From: CAZGAH01 sp964523295
Lineage (GTDB): Bacteria > Desulfobacterota > Desulfovibrionia > Desulfovibrionales > Desulfovibrionaceae
Length of the DNA: 20,699 nt
Direction: 5' to 3'
Assembly (NCBI GenBank): GCA_964523295.1
Contig: CAZGAH010000077.1
Span: 1 to 20,699 of the forward strand
Shown here one piece after another: positions 8,707 to 16,490 of this stretch. How positions within the stretch are numbered: position 1 is the stretch's first letter; each line of letters begins with the position of its first letter. Under the pieces are notes generated by a model. That model saw only the letters and a program-made list of their open reading frames with translations, ran no database searches and was not told where the DNA came from. The position numbers and the translations under genes are program-made.

Positions 8707-10646
8707 AATTTCAAATTGTAAACATTCTACTTTATGGATTGAGCGGGCAAATACGTTCCATTGAACTTAAACCAGATGCAGTAAATATCATCACCGGACA
8801 ATCCAAAACGGGTAAATCGGCTCTTATTCACATCGTTGATTATTGTCTCGGTCGAAATGAATGCAATGTTCCGGCAGGCGTTATCCGCAAGCATGTCGAG
8901 TGGTATGCATTAAAACTCCAATCCTCTTCAGGAGATATCTTTATTGCTAGGCGAAGGCCCGAGCCAGGCAAAAAAAGCTCAGAAGATATCTATATTGTTC
9001 GCGGGGCATCACTTAATTTTCCAGAATTACATGACCTTAAAAAAAATGCAAATTTAGAAACTCTCTCGTCAATTCTCAATCAAATTCTTGGAATTGAAGA
9101 ATACACTCAAGAACCAAAAACAGGTCAGACTCACAAAACTGGCACGGCTGACATTAGAAAAGCATTTTTCTATTGCTTTCAAGAGCAAAGTGAAATAGAT
9201 GATCAAAAATTACTCTTTCATCGTCAGGGAGATCAATATATACCGCAAAGGATTAAAGACTATCTCCCTTACTTCCTCGGTGCAATCACGAGTGAGTTCA
9301 TCCAAAACAAGGAAGAACTGCGAAAGCTGAAGCTCAAACTAAAGCAGATAGAGTTCACCAACGCTGAACGTAACAGACTGAAAGGTCAGAACTTCGAACG
9401 TGCTTTTGCTCTACTGAACGAAGCTAAAAGTGTTGACCTCCTCCCAGCAGACGAGCCTCTTCCGTATTCATGGGACAGTGTACGTTATTTGATTGAGTCA
9501 GCCCTTGCCATCAATATCGATAATTATCTTGAGGGGCCAAATTTCACCATTCTCAACGATCTATTATCCCAACAACATGAAACAAGAGAATCATACAGAA
9601 TATCATCTGATGAACTCAATTCATTGATATATTTAAAACGCTCATCGAATGGGTTTAGTTTTGAAATGGTAGAACAGAAGTCGCGACTGGAATCAATCAA
9701 CATTTTTGACCACACTGGAGACACGAATGCCTGCCCGCTTTGTTCATCAACGTTAAACAGTGCTGTTCCCTCTGCAGAAGCTATTCGAGCATCGCTGACC
9801 GACATTGATTCACAACTCAAAGCAGTCACCAACGATACTCCACACTTAGACATACTGATATCAAAAGCTAAAGACAACCTAGCGATAATCAAAAATAAAC
9901 TCAATGAAATTAAAACTTCTATCAATTCTCTTCAGACTACAAATAAGCATATCTCTAAATTAATGGACTTCAATTCCAGGCGAGCTATGATAAAAGGCCG
10001 ACTCAGCTTTTATCTAGAAAATATGCCCACAAAAAATGACGAAGATTCGGAAGATATATCAGAAGCCAAAAAGCTTGTCGAACAAATCCGTGCTCTAGAA
10101 GTTGTACTCGACGATGAGGCACTCGCCGAGCGTTTAGAATCCATACTCTCTCTTGTTTCCTCTCATATAACTTCGTTAGCAAGAAAACTTAAGATTGAAC
10201 ACTCGAACTCTCCGATGCGATTGGACCTCAAAAAGTTAACCATCGTCGCAGATCATCCTGAAGACGGACCGATCCCAATGCCTAAAATGGGCAGTGGAGA
10301 AACCTGGGTCGGCCTCCATCTCGTGACTCATTTAGCGCTACACAACTGGTTCGTTAAGAAACAACGACCTGTTCCACAGTTCTTATTTTTAGACCAACCA
10401 TCCCAGGCTTATTTCCCGCCCGATGCTTCAGCCGAAACCGTTCGCGCGGAGACGGAAGCAATGAATCCAGACAGAGAGTCGGTAATCCGCATGTTCAAGT
10501 TAATTGTCGAAGAAACCAATCATTTCCAAGTAATCATCACTGAGCACGCAGACATCAGAGAGGATTGGTATCAAGCATTGGTCCGTGAAAATTGGTGGGA
10601 TGGGAAAAAAAAGCTCGTTCCCGTTGAATGGATTGAGGTGGAATAA
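8703..10646 (+). CDS. ABC-3C system ATPase, DUF3732 family (SMC/Rad50-like)
   Basis: A 647-residue ATPase. Walker A is GQSKTGKS (32-39), within a typical SMC/RecN-like N-terminus that coordinates ATP. Predicted coiled coil (about 195-480) is interrupted by CPLC (344-347), a Rad50 zinc-hook-like CxxC. The C-terminal lobe has a signature-like GSGETW (530-535) and Walker B FLFLDQPSQ (560-568). The residue after the Walker B Asp is Gln instead of the usual catalytic Glu, a feature I recall as normal for DUF3732. A further strand, FQVIITEHADI, may contribute the switch His. In ABC-3C systems the ATPase is thought to sense abnormal nucleic acid and license the effector. Start overlaps the middle-component stop. 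It is AT-rich like its two partners and appears intact. Confidence 0.85.
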   Translation: MKFQIVNILLYGLSGQIRSIELKPDAVNIITGQSKTGKSALIHIVDYCLGRNECNVPAGVIRKHVEWYALKLQSSSGDIFIARRRPEPGKKSSEDIYIVRGASLNFPELHDLKKNANLETLSSILNQILGIEEYTQEPKTGQTHKTGTADIRKAFFYCFQEQSEIDDQKLLFHRQGDQYIPQRIKDYLPYFLGAITSEFIQNKEELRKLKLKLKQIEFTNAERNRLKGQNFERAFALLNEAKSVDLLPADEPLPYSWDSVRYLIESALAINIDNYLEGPNFTILNDLLSQQHETRESYRISSDELNSLIYLKRSSNGFSFEMVEQKSRLESINIFDHTGDTNACPLCSSTLNSAVPSAEAIRASLTDIDSQLKAVTNDTPHLDILISKAKDNLAIIKNKLNEIKTSINSLQTTNKHISKLMDFNSRRAMIKGRLSFYLENMPTKNDEDSEDISEAKKLVEQIRALEVVLDDEALAERLESILSLVSSHITSLARKLKIEHSNSPMRLDLKKLTIVADHPEDGPIPMPKMGSGETWVGLHLVTHLALHNWFVKKQRPVPQFLFLDQPSQAYFPPDASAETVRAETEAMNPDRESVIRMFKLIVEETNHFQVIITEHADIREDWYQALVRENWWDGKKKLVPVEWIEVE

Positions 10647-10914
10647 CGTGTGTGGGGCCTATCCAAGTCAACACCCCGAATTCACACATGATATACCCCA
10701 TAACAGGCTGTTTCCATGCCTTACAAAGCCTTGTGCCCCGGACGACGCACTCAACAGAGCAGATTTGCGCCTGGAACAGCTCCGGCAAACGCTGGTCAGG
10801 CTCCAGCAGCGACATGGCCTGGCCCGGGTTGATCGACATGGATACGGAAGAAGGCGGCATGTTCCCGATTCACAGCCGGATACGCGCTGACGTTTTCCTC
10901 GGGAGAGGTCGGGC
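10647..10914. other. Intergenic stretch, no supported gene; composition boundary
   Basis: 268 bases where AT-rich defence DNA gives way to GC-rich DNA. Open frames exist on both strands, including minus-strand MSINPGQAMSLLEPDQRLPE from about 10824, but none has a ribosome site or a recognisable family. No transposase remnant was recognised here. Confidence 0.5.
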
Positions 10915-11961
10915 ATGACGAAACATACCTGCCAGCCACCTTACACCATCACCCACGAAATACTGAATCGGATCGCGGCCATCTGCGAGGCTATCGGACG
11001 GCTGAGCGGGCTCACCGACCAGGCGCGTGCCTTGCGGCTGCGGCGCATCAACCGTATCCGCACCATCCACGGCTCGCTGGCCATTGAGGGCAATACGCTG
11101 AGCGAGGCGCAGATTACCGCGATTCTTGAGGGCAAGCGCGTCATCGCCCCGCCCCGCGAGGTGCAGGAGGTGAAGAACGCGCTGGCCGCCTACGACCGCT
11201 TCGAGACCTGGAAGCCCCTGGCGGAAAAGGACCTGCTGGAGGCGCATCGGCTATTGATGTCCGGTCTGATCGACGAGGCGGGTATGTATCGGCGCGGCGG
11301 CGTGGGGGTGATGGCGGGCCGGCAGATGATTCACCTGGCTCCGCCCGCCGATCGCGTGCCGCAGCTGATGGCCGGCCTCTTCGGCTGGCTGTCCACAACC
11401 GACGCGCACCCGCTCATCGCCAGCTCGGTCTTTCACTACGAATTCGAATTCATCCACCCCTTCGCCGACGGCAACGGCCGCATGGGACGGTTATGGCAAA
11501 GCCTTATTCTGGCCCGCTGGAACCCCCTTTTCGCCGATATCCCGGTGGAAAGCCTGATCTTCGAGCACCAGCCCGCGTACTACCAGGCACTGCGCGAGAG
11601 CACCCGCCAGACCGACTCCGCGCCGTTCATCGCCTTCATGCTGCAGATGATTCTGGATGCCGTGACCACCTCCGCCCCCCAAGTCACCCCTCAAGTCACC
11701 CCCCAAGTCGGCGAGCTGCTGGCGGCGATCCGGGGCGAAATGAGCCGTGCGGCGCTGCAAGCCGCCATGGGGCTTTCGGACCGCAAATCCTTCCGCGAAC
11801 GCCACCTCAAACCGGCCCTGGCCGACGGCCTGATTGAGATGACCATCCCCGACAAGCCCAACAGCCGTTTGCAGAAATATCGCCTGACAGGCAAGGGCCG
11901 TCAGTGGCTGGTGCAGAATGGCTATGAATACCCTGCGACAAACTCGCGCCATGGCTTGTGA
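10915..11961 (+). CDS. Fic-family protein (probable AMP-transferase), class II autoinhibited, with C-terminal winged helix
   Basis: Fic enzymes transfer AMP (or related groups) from a nucleotide to target-protein hydroxyls. The 348-residue protein has the complete Fic motif HPFADGNGRMGR beginning at His181, so catalysis should be possible. The N-terminal inhibitory helix motif (S/T)xxxE(G/N) is present as SLAIEGN (54-60), giving class II architecture with self-inhibition by Glu58. After a PQVTPQVTPQV linker (about 255-265) comes a winged-helix-like C-terminal domain, common in stand-alone bacterial Fic proteins. The ATG follows GGAGAGG (10902-10908) with 6 bases of spacing. It is GC-rich like the right-hand genes, and no antitoxin partner lies beside it. 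The target is unknown. Confidence 0.92.
   Translation: MTKHTCQPPYTITHEILNRIAAICEAIGRLSGLTDQARALRLRRINRIRTIHGSLAIEGNTLSEAQITAILEGKRVIAPPREVQEVKNALAAYDRFETWKPLAEKDLLEAHRLLMSGLIDEAGMYRRGGVGVMAGRQMIHLAPPADRVPQLMAGLFGWLSTTDAHPLIASSVFHYEFEFIHPFADGNGRMGRLWQSLILARWNPLFADIPVESLIFEHQPAYYQALRESTRQTDSAPFIAFMLQMILDAVTTSAPQVTPQVTPQVGELLAAIRGEMSRAALQAAMGLSDRKSFRERHLKPALADGLIEMTIPDKPNSRLQKYRLTGKGRQWLVQNGYEYPATNSRHGL
11680..11709 (+). repeat. Tandem 12-base repeat in the fic linker
   Basis: Units CAAGTCACCCCT (11680-11691) and CAAGTCACCCCC (11692-11703) plus a partial third copy encode QVTPQVTPQV between the Fic core and the winged helix. A multiple of three, so copy changes keep the frame and only alter linker length. 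Confidence 0.8.
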
Positions 11962-11974
11962 CGGGAGGACGTTT

Positions 11975-12235
11975 TCTCGTCTCGCAGGGCGGACGCTCGG
12001 AGAGCAAGCGCTGGTACGCGTAGGAATCGGTGCCGTTAGCTTTGCACGTCTCGATTACGCAGAGAATGCGGCCTGGCTTTCGGCTCCGCCCAGCGAACCG
12101 CAAAACAGCCAGTTCTTGCGATTTGCCGTACACGGGCGAATCGAGTTCCAATCCGGTTGTTATCCGAGCGCGGGCGACCGTGCTCACGATACGCAAGGAT
12201 GCGATCCCATTGGTCAAGCATGAAGCCTACAGCCC
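11975..12235 (-). pseudogene. Decayed C-terminal fragment of an IS66-family transposase (TnpC)
   Basis: Three minus-strand frames, read in order, rebuild a typical IS66 transposase end. From about 12232: AVGFMLDQWDRILAYREHGR and DNNRI (coding bases 12150-12164). After a shift: IRPCTANRKNWLFCGSLGG (about 12144-12080), continuing to AAFS. After a second shift: VIETCKANGTDSYAYQRLL (from 12058). These match the conserved IS66 series QWD...DGR..IDNNR...IRP...RKNWLF.GS...IETCKANG..PY.YLR, seen in sequence and recognised from family knowledge. At least two frameshifts and loss of the N-terminal two thirds make it dead. No IS66 inverted repeats or target duplications were identified. It occupies most of the 419-base gap between fic and the next gene. 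Confidence 0.85.
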
Positions 12236-12266
12236 CCCCGCCCCTCCCACCAGATAACCTCCGGAT

Positions 12267-12296
12267 TTGACAAGCACTACGCCGCGTGGCTATGAG
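12267..12296 (+). promoter_or_regulatory. Candidate sigma-70 promoter for the GT2 gene
   Basis: A perfect -35 box TTGACA (12267-12272) and TATGAG (12291-12296, four of six) are 18 bases apart, just past the IS66 remnant and about 85 bases before the ATG at 12381. The TTG of the -35 box could be read as an in-frame start, but its promoter role and the ribosome site downstream make that unlikely. Confidence 0.5.
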
Positions 12297-12380
12297 CCGG
12301 GAGGAAGCTGGTATGGTTGCCGGCGCTACGTGTCCGGCCGGAGATATTCCCTCGGCGCGCGGGGGTGGAGGCAGCGGGGT

Positions 12381-14009
12381 ATGGTCAGGGAGACGCGGAA
12401 GACGCTCAGTATGATGCAGCAGGATTTGGAGGCCTTGTCGCTGGACGAGGCGGGGTGGTATTTTGAGAATTATCTGGACATCTTTCAGCTCGATCTCGGC
12501 ACCGCTACCGCCTTTATCGAGCGCGTGCTGACCGAGAAGCCGCAGGCGTATACGGCGCGCACGCGGCCCTTGCTCGAGTTGGCGATCAAGGCGGCCGTGA
12601 ATCTGGCCAGTTTTGATCCGGACATCCTTCGTCTGGCGCTCATGACCGGCATTGCGCCGCAGGCCGAGCCCGTGGTCAAGGTGCTTGAGGCCACGCACGT
12701 CGAGCCCGACGTGTTCGACGAAATCCGCGGCCTGCCTCTCGGGCGCTTTGCCGCCGAGGTGCGGCAGATCTGCGAGCGGATGTTGCAACGGCATCCCATG
12801 GCCATACGCTACGCAGACCTGTTGTTGCAGGTCGATCTGTTCGAGGCCAGGCCGCCCGCGGACGTGCTCTCGCGCATGAAATGCCCGCGCATGCTCTCTA
12901 CCCTGTGGACCAAGCGGCTGTTCGATCACCACGCAACCATGGGCGCCGACGTCCAGGCCTGGCCGCTTCTGGAAGCGCTGCCCGCGCAGCTCGACGACCC
13001 GTTCACCCTGAGCCGGGCCGCGGAAATGCATCGCCGCCGCGGCGATCTGGAGGCCGCGATCGGGCTCTACCGCCGGGCTCTTGCGCTCGCGCCGCTCCAG
13101 CGGCCGTACGATCTGCGCATCCGCGAACTCGAGTCGCCGTTCCGCCCGGACGCCTCGCTGCTGGCACGAAAACGCGTCGCGATCTGCCTCTACAGCTACA
13201 ACAAGGCCGGCGTGCTGCGCGAAACTCTGGAGAGCCTGAGCCAAAGCGACATCGGCCCGGCGCGCGTGACCGTGCTCCTGAACGGGTGTACGGACGACAG
13301 TCTGGCGGCCGTGGAAGCTATGCGCGCGGCGTTTCCGGACAACCCGTTCGAGATCATCTCCCTGCCCGTGAACATCGGCGCGCCCGCGGCCCGGAACTGG
13401 CTGCTCAGCCTGCCGTCCACGCGCGAATGCGAGTACGTCGGCTTTCTCGACGACGACGTCTTCGTGCAGCCGGACTGGCTGGCGCAACTGCTGACCGTGG
13501 CCGAATCCGACCCGAAAATCGGCAACGTGGGCTGCAAAGTGGTCTTTCCCGGCGAACACCGGCTGCTGCAATACCTCTACCGCCACGTCTGCATCGCCAA
13601 CGAACGCTCCATCCGCGCCAGCCTGCCCACACCGTACCTGCAATACGACATCGGCCTGTACGACGTGGTCCGGGAAACGCGCGTGGTCATGGGCTGCCAG
13701 CACCTGCTGCGCGTGCGCGCGCTCGACGACGCGCCCTGGTTCGACATCCGCTATTCGCCCTCGCAGATCGACGATACGGACCACGATTTACAGCTGTGTC
13801 TGGCCGGGTGGAAGGTCTGGTACTGCGGCACGGTCACCTGCGTACACCGCCAGGACTCCGGCACGTCGATCAAAAGCCGGCTCAATCTGGCCGCGCACGG
13901 CAGCGTTATGGGTAATGACCTGAAATTCTTCTACAAATGGCTCGAAAGCAAGGACCGACTGCGCGCCCTGGACGCCTTGAGCCTGCGCGATGCTACGGCG
14001 TCCGGCTGA
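12381..14009 (+). CDS. TPR-containing family 2 glycosyltransferase
   Basis: A 542-residue cytoplasmic-looking enzyme predicted to transfer a nucleotide-activated sugar. Residues 1-205 are helical and of unknown role. A TPR-like helix pair (about 208-238, LSRAAEMHRRRGDLEAAIGL) follows. The GT-A/GT2 domain starts near 265: VAICLYSYNKAG, NGCTDDS, NIGAPAARNWLL, and the acidic metal site FLDDDVF (355-361), with a later DDTDHDLQLCLAGWKVWYCG that resembles the acceptor-activating ED region. ATG 12381 is preferred because GGAGG (12367-12371) lies 9 bases before it. TPR-GT2 proteins occur in flagellin and surface-glycan loci, which suits the DUF115 neighbour. Acceptor and sugar cannot be told. No signal peptide or membrane segment is seen. 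Confidence 0.88.
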   Translation: MVRETRKTLSMMQQDLEALSLDEAGWYFENYLDIFQLDLGTATAFIERVLTEKPQAYTARTRPLLELAIKAAVNLASFDPDILRLALMTGIAPQAEPVVKVLEATHVEPDVFDEIRGLPLGRFAAEVRQICERMLQRHPMAIRYADLLLQVDLFEARPPADVLSRMKCPRMLSTLWTKRLFDHHATMGADVQAWPLLEALPAQLDDPFTLSRAAEMHRRRGDLEAAIGLYRRALALAPLQRPYDLRIRELESPFRPDASLLARKRVAICLYSYNKAGVLRETLESLSQSDIGPARVTVLLNGCTDDSLAAVEAMRAAFPDNPFEIISLPVNIGAPAARNWLLSLPSTRECEYVGFLDDDVFVQPDWLAQLLTVAESDPKIGNVGCKVVFPGEHRLLQYLYRHVCIANERSIRASLPTPYLQYDIGLYDVVRETRVVMGCQHLLRVRALDDAPWFDIRYSPSQIDDTDHDLQLCLAGWKVWYCGTVTCVHRQDSGTSIKSRLNLAAHGSVMGNDLKFFYKWLESKDRLRALDALSLRDATASG

Positions 14010-14013
14010 GACC

Positions 14014-14022
14014 GGGGGGGGG
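14014..14022 (+). repeat. G9 homopolymer between the GT2 and HTH genes
   Basis: Nine consecutive G, 5 bases after the GT2 stop, flanked by ACC and CACCGGT. It is outside coding sequence, so slippage could only alter spacing upstream of the HTH gene. Confidence 0.6.
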
Positions 14023-14095
14023 CACCGGTTTATGCCGCGTGCTATGAGGTGGTTGTGAAGCTTCGAGAAGACTTGGAGACAGGAGCTTGATTGCC

Positions 14096-14398
14096 ATGAG
14101 TGAAATTCTGAACGTCGCCCATGAGACCGCCCGGGCGTTGTACGACGTCGGCGCCATGGATGAAATCACCATGCGCAGGATCGACGTGCTATGCCTCCCG
14201 CCCAGGCGTACCTTCACGGCCGAGGACGTGCGCCGCATCCGCGTCAAGGTCAACGTCAGCCAACCGGTGTTCGCCGCAGTCCTCGGCGTGGGCAAATCCA
14301 CAGTCCAGCACTGGGAGCAAGGCCACAAAAAGCCGGGCGGTCCCGCGTGCCGCCTGCTCGACCTCATCGACCGCAAAGGCATCGAGGCCTTCGGATAG
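14096..14398 (+). CDS. Lone HTH protein of the HigA/NadS antitoxin type
   Basis: A 100-residue DNA-binding protein. The C-terminal half (about 43-90) is a helix-turn-helix of the MqsA/HigA2/NadS kind: FTAEDVRRIRVKVNVSQPVF, then VGKSTVQHWEQGHKKPGG, with the WEQG..KP.GPA..LL signature. Such proteins are usually antitoxins encoded just after a RelE/HigB-type toxin and repress their own operon. Here no toxin gene precedes it: the 86 bases upstream follow the GT2 stop directly, and the DUF115 gene converges from the other side. It may be an orphan antitoxin or a regulator of the glycosylation genes. The ATG at 14096 is chosen because AGGAG (14081-14085) lies 10 bases upstream; the TTG at 14087 is too close to it. 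Confidence 0.82.
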   Translation: MSEILNVAHETARALYDVGAMDEITMRRIDVLCLPPRRTFTAEDVRRIRVKVNVSQPVFAAVLGVGKSTVQHWEQGHKKPGGPACRLLDLIDRKGIEAFG

Positions 14399-14458
14399 CG
14401 CATTCTTCCCGATTTCTTGCGAGAACCAGGGCCGCCGTGTCTGACGGGGCCAGCCTGA

Positions 14459-16240
14459 TCAACCCGCCGCACCGCGCAGCGCGTGGGCGGTCAGTTCCTC
14501 CAGGCTGACGCGGTTGTCGTCGTCGGCCAGGGACAGGACGTAGTGGTACTCGCGGGCAAAGCCGGGCGCCACGACGACGACATCCCGGGAGCGCAACCAG
14601 TCGGCGAGCACCCGCAGTTCCAAGGCCCCGCCCGAGGGTTCGGGCCGTCCGGTATCCGGGACGCGCGCGCCCAGGCAGCGCCAGGACCAGCCCGGCCGCG
14701 CGGCCTTCAAGCGTTCGAGCGCTTCCGCTTCCTCCTCGGCCGTACAGAGCAGAGTCAGTGCCGCGCCGGTCGAGGCCGTCAGGTGCAGCGAGGCCACGTT
14801 GCGGGCAAAGCGCGCCGCGTCGTACAGCTCGGACGCCAGATTCCCGGCCATGGCCTCCCGGTTCTCCGCGCCCTCGGGACGGAACCAGGGGATATTGGCC
14901 TCGACGTAGCGCGTGCAGGGGTGCTGGCGCAGGGCCTCCGGATCGCTGAGCCGCAGGCAGGCGACCAGGTCGCGGTGTTTCTTCGCCTCGGCGAGATTCC
15001 GGGAATAGAGCGCGCGCAGGCTGCGCAGATTGATGCGCTCCGGCATGGCCGCCGCGGCGTCGGCCTTGGCCAGAAAGGCGGCCCGGTCGAGGGGCGGCGC
15101 TGCGAGCGCGTCGGCGACGTCGAGCGGGGCGAAGACCTCCTGGTCGAGCAGACTCCAGGGCGACAGGGTACGAAAGACGGTCCCGGTGCTGGCCTGGATG
15201 TCGCGGGCGAACATCTCCGCCTCGGCCGCAGTGGCGAGATATTGCAGCGTCGTACGGGCGTGCCGGCCGTTCGCGTCGGCCAGGGTCACCCGGTCGCCCG
15301 CGGTCTCCAGGGGGAGCGTATACGGCGAATGCGCGGCATCGGGCCCCGCGGGCGACTCGGAATAATAGGTGGACTCGCCGCACAGGCGCAAATCAGCGCC
15401 GGCCAGGAGCACGTTCGGCGCGCAGAGCGTTTCCGCGCAGCCCAGACAGGCGAGCAGCGAGCTGAGCCAGGACTCCCGGACGCGAAAGGGATTTGGCAGC
15501 ACCGAGCGGTCGAAGCTGTCGATGAAGAAGAGCTGCCGGAATCCCGGCGCAAAGCCCCGGATGGGCGCGAGCGAGAGCGCCAGCAGCACAGACTCGGGGA
15601 AGCTGTCGCCCGGACGATGGAAATGTTGCTGGATGGGCACGGTGTCCAGCTGCACGAGAATGTCCGGCGTCACGCCGACCCGCCGCAGAAAGGGGAGCAC
15701 GCGCGAGATGGTCAGAATGAGATAGCGTTTGGCAAGCTCGGCGCAATGCGGCTCGATGCGCGCGAGCGAGGGTCCGGGCATGAGCAGCAGGCAGGGCAGG
15801 CCGACGCGCTGCGCCTGGAGCTTGTCCGCCAGCGGATGCTGCAGGTGAAAGGCGGTGTTGCGGTAGCGGTTGAGCAGATGCAGGAATTCCGGCGGCGCCT
15901 CGGCGGGACGGAGCCCCAGCGGATCGGGAATGCGCGTGGAGCGGGAAGGGAGGTTGACGTATTTCATGAACAGAAAGATCAGCAGCTTCTGCGCGCGCAA
16001 TACCTCCCGCGGCCGTCGCTCGTGTTCGGCGCTCGAGGTCACGATATGCAGCCCGCCAGCCATGCGCCGGAGGTCCAGACAGCGTATCTGCTCCAGCGTC
16101 TGCGCGGTCACGGTTTCGTAGATCACGAGCCTGTCGGCGGGGACGGAAAGGGGCGTTGCCGGACTCCCGAGACAGACGACAAGCCCGGCAGCCCCTTCGG
16201 GAGCCCGATCGATAACAGCGGAAAGTTCTGGATGCGGCAT
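14459..16240 (-). CDS. DUF115 / MptE-like protein (motility-accessory-factor type glycosylation protein)
   Basis: A 593-residue protein of the DUF115 (6-hydroxymethylpterin pyrophosphokinase MptE-like) group. The core (about 125-330) shows the diagnostic LLLMPGPSL (152-159) followed by LAKRYLILTISRVLPFLRRV and PDILVQLDT. In bacteria, related large proteins (Maf, motility accessory factors) act in attaching nonulosonic acids to flagellin. By analogy this one may be a glycosyl/phospho-transferase on a surface protein, but the reaction cannot be fixed from sequence. N-terminal (1-120) and C-terminal (about 420-593) parts are less conserved. The ATG (16238-16240) follows a weak GAAGAG. It is convergent with the HTH gene and divergent from the membrane protein; a hairpin lies in the divergent region. 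Confidence 0.82.
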   Translation of the reverse strand: MPHPELSAVIDRAPEGAAGLVVCLGSPATPLSVPADRLVIYETVTAQTLEQIRCLDLRRMAGGLHIVTSSAEHERRPREVLRAQKLLIFLFMKYVNLPSRSTRIPDPLGLRPAEAPPEFLHLLNRYRNTAFHLQHPLADKLQAQRVGLPCLLLMPGPSLARIEPHCAELAKRYLILTISRVLPFLRRVGVTPDILVQLDTVPIQQHFHRPGDSFPESVLLALSLAPIRGFAPGFRQLFFIDSFDRSVLPNPFRVRESWLSSLLACLGCAETLCAPNVLLAGADLRLCGESTYYSESPAGPDAAHSPYTLPLETAGDRVTLADANGRHARTTLQYLATAAEAEMFARDIQASTGTVFRTLSPWSLLDQEVFAPLDVADALAAPPLDRAAFLAKADAAAAMPERINLRSLRALYSRNLAEAKKHRDLVACLRLSDPEALRQHPCTRYVEANIPWFRPEGAENREAMAGNLASELYDAARFARNVASLHLTASTGAALTLLCTAEEEAEALERLKAARPGWSWRCLGARVPDTGRPEPSGGALELRVLADWLRSRDVVVVAPGFAREYHYVLSLADDDNRVSLEELTAHALRGAAG

Positions 16241-16267
16241 AATCTCTTCGCGTTTGTGTATCGCCGT

Positions 16268-16300
16268 CCTCGGGGTCTTGCGTTACGCGGACCCCTGAGG
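16268..16300. repeat. Hairpin in the DUF115/TMTC divergent intergenic region
   Basis: CCTCGGGGTC (16268-16277) pairs with GACCCCTGAGG (16290-16300) apart from one bulged T, and the loop holds a further GCG/CGC pair. No T-tract follows. In a divergent promoter region it could be an operator or 5'-leader structure; function unknown. The remaining bases of the 250-base interval show no gene. Confidence 0.45.
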
Positions 16301-16490
16301 TAGGCCTGTGAGCGTGGCGGTCGCGTCGTGGCTCTTGCATCCACGCGACGCGGCGAAATTTGCGGCGCTGATCCGAAGCAAGCGCCAGCGGGCTTCGACC
16401 CTTCCGATTCGTCAAGCAGGGAGGGCTGTTACGCCGTATTTCCCGGAATCGCAACCCGAATCGCGCCCGGCCCGGCCAGGCAGGGAGACG

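Noticed and set aside
10555..10890. Overlapping open frames on both strands between the ATPase and fic genes
   Set aside because: They overlap the end of the ATPase gene, lack ribosome sites and show no family. The minus-strand frame has somewhat coding-like codons, but that is not enough.
12137..12165. TTCGA/ATCC-rich stretch considered as a second copy of the tRNA 3' end (attR)
   Set aside because: It does not align with the tRNA-Ala end beyond a few bases and is accounted for by the IS66 coding remnant.
12036..13784. 582-codon minus-strand open frame opposite the GT2 gene
   Set aside because: Most is a GC-driven shadow of the glycosyltransferase. Only its last part (12232-12150) is meaningful, as one frame of the IS66 remnant.
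14011..14029. ACCGG/CCGGT inverted repeat around the G9 tract as a terminator
   Set aside because: Only five pairs with a nine-base G-rich loop and no T-tract.
14483..16303. 606-codon plus-strand open frame opposite the DUF115 gene
   Set aside because: Its translation is low-complexity Arg/Gly/Ala/Gln-rich, with no motif, whereas the minus strand shows a clear DUF115 core.
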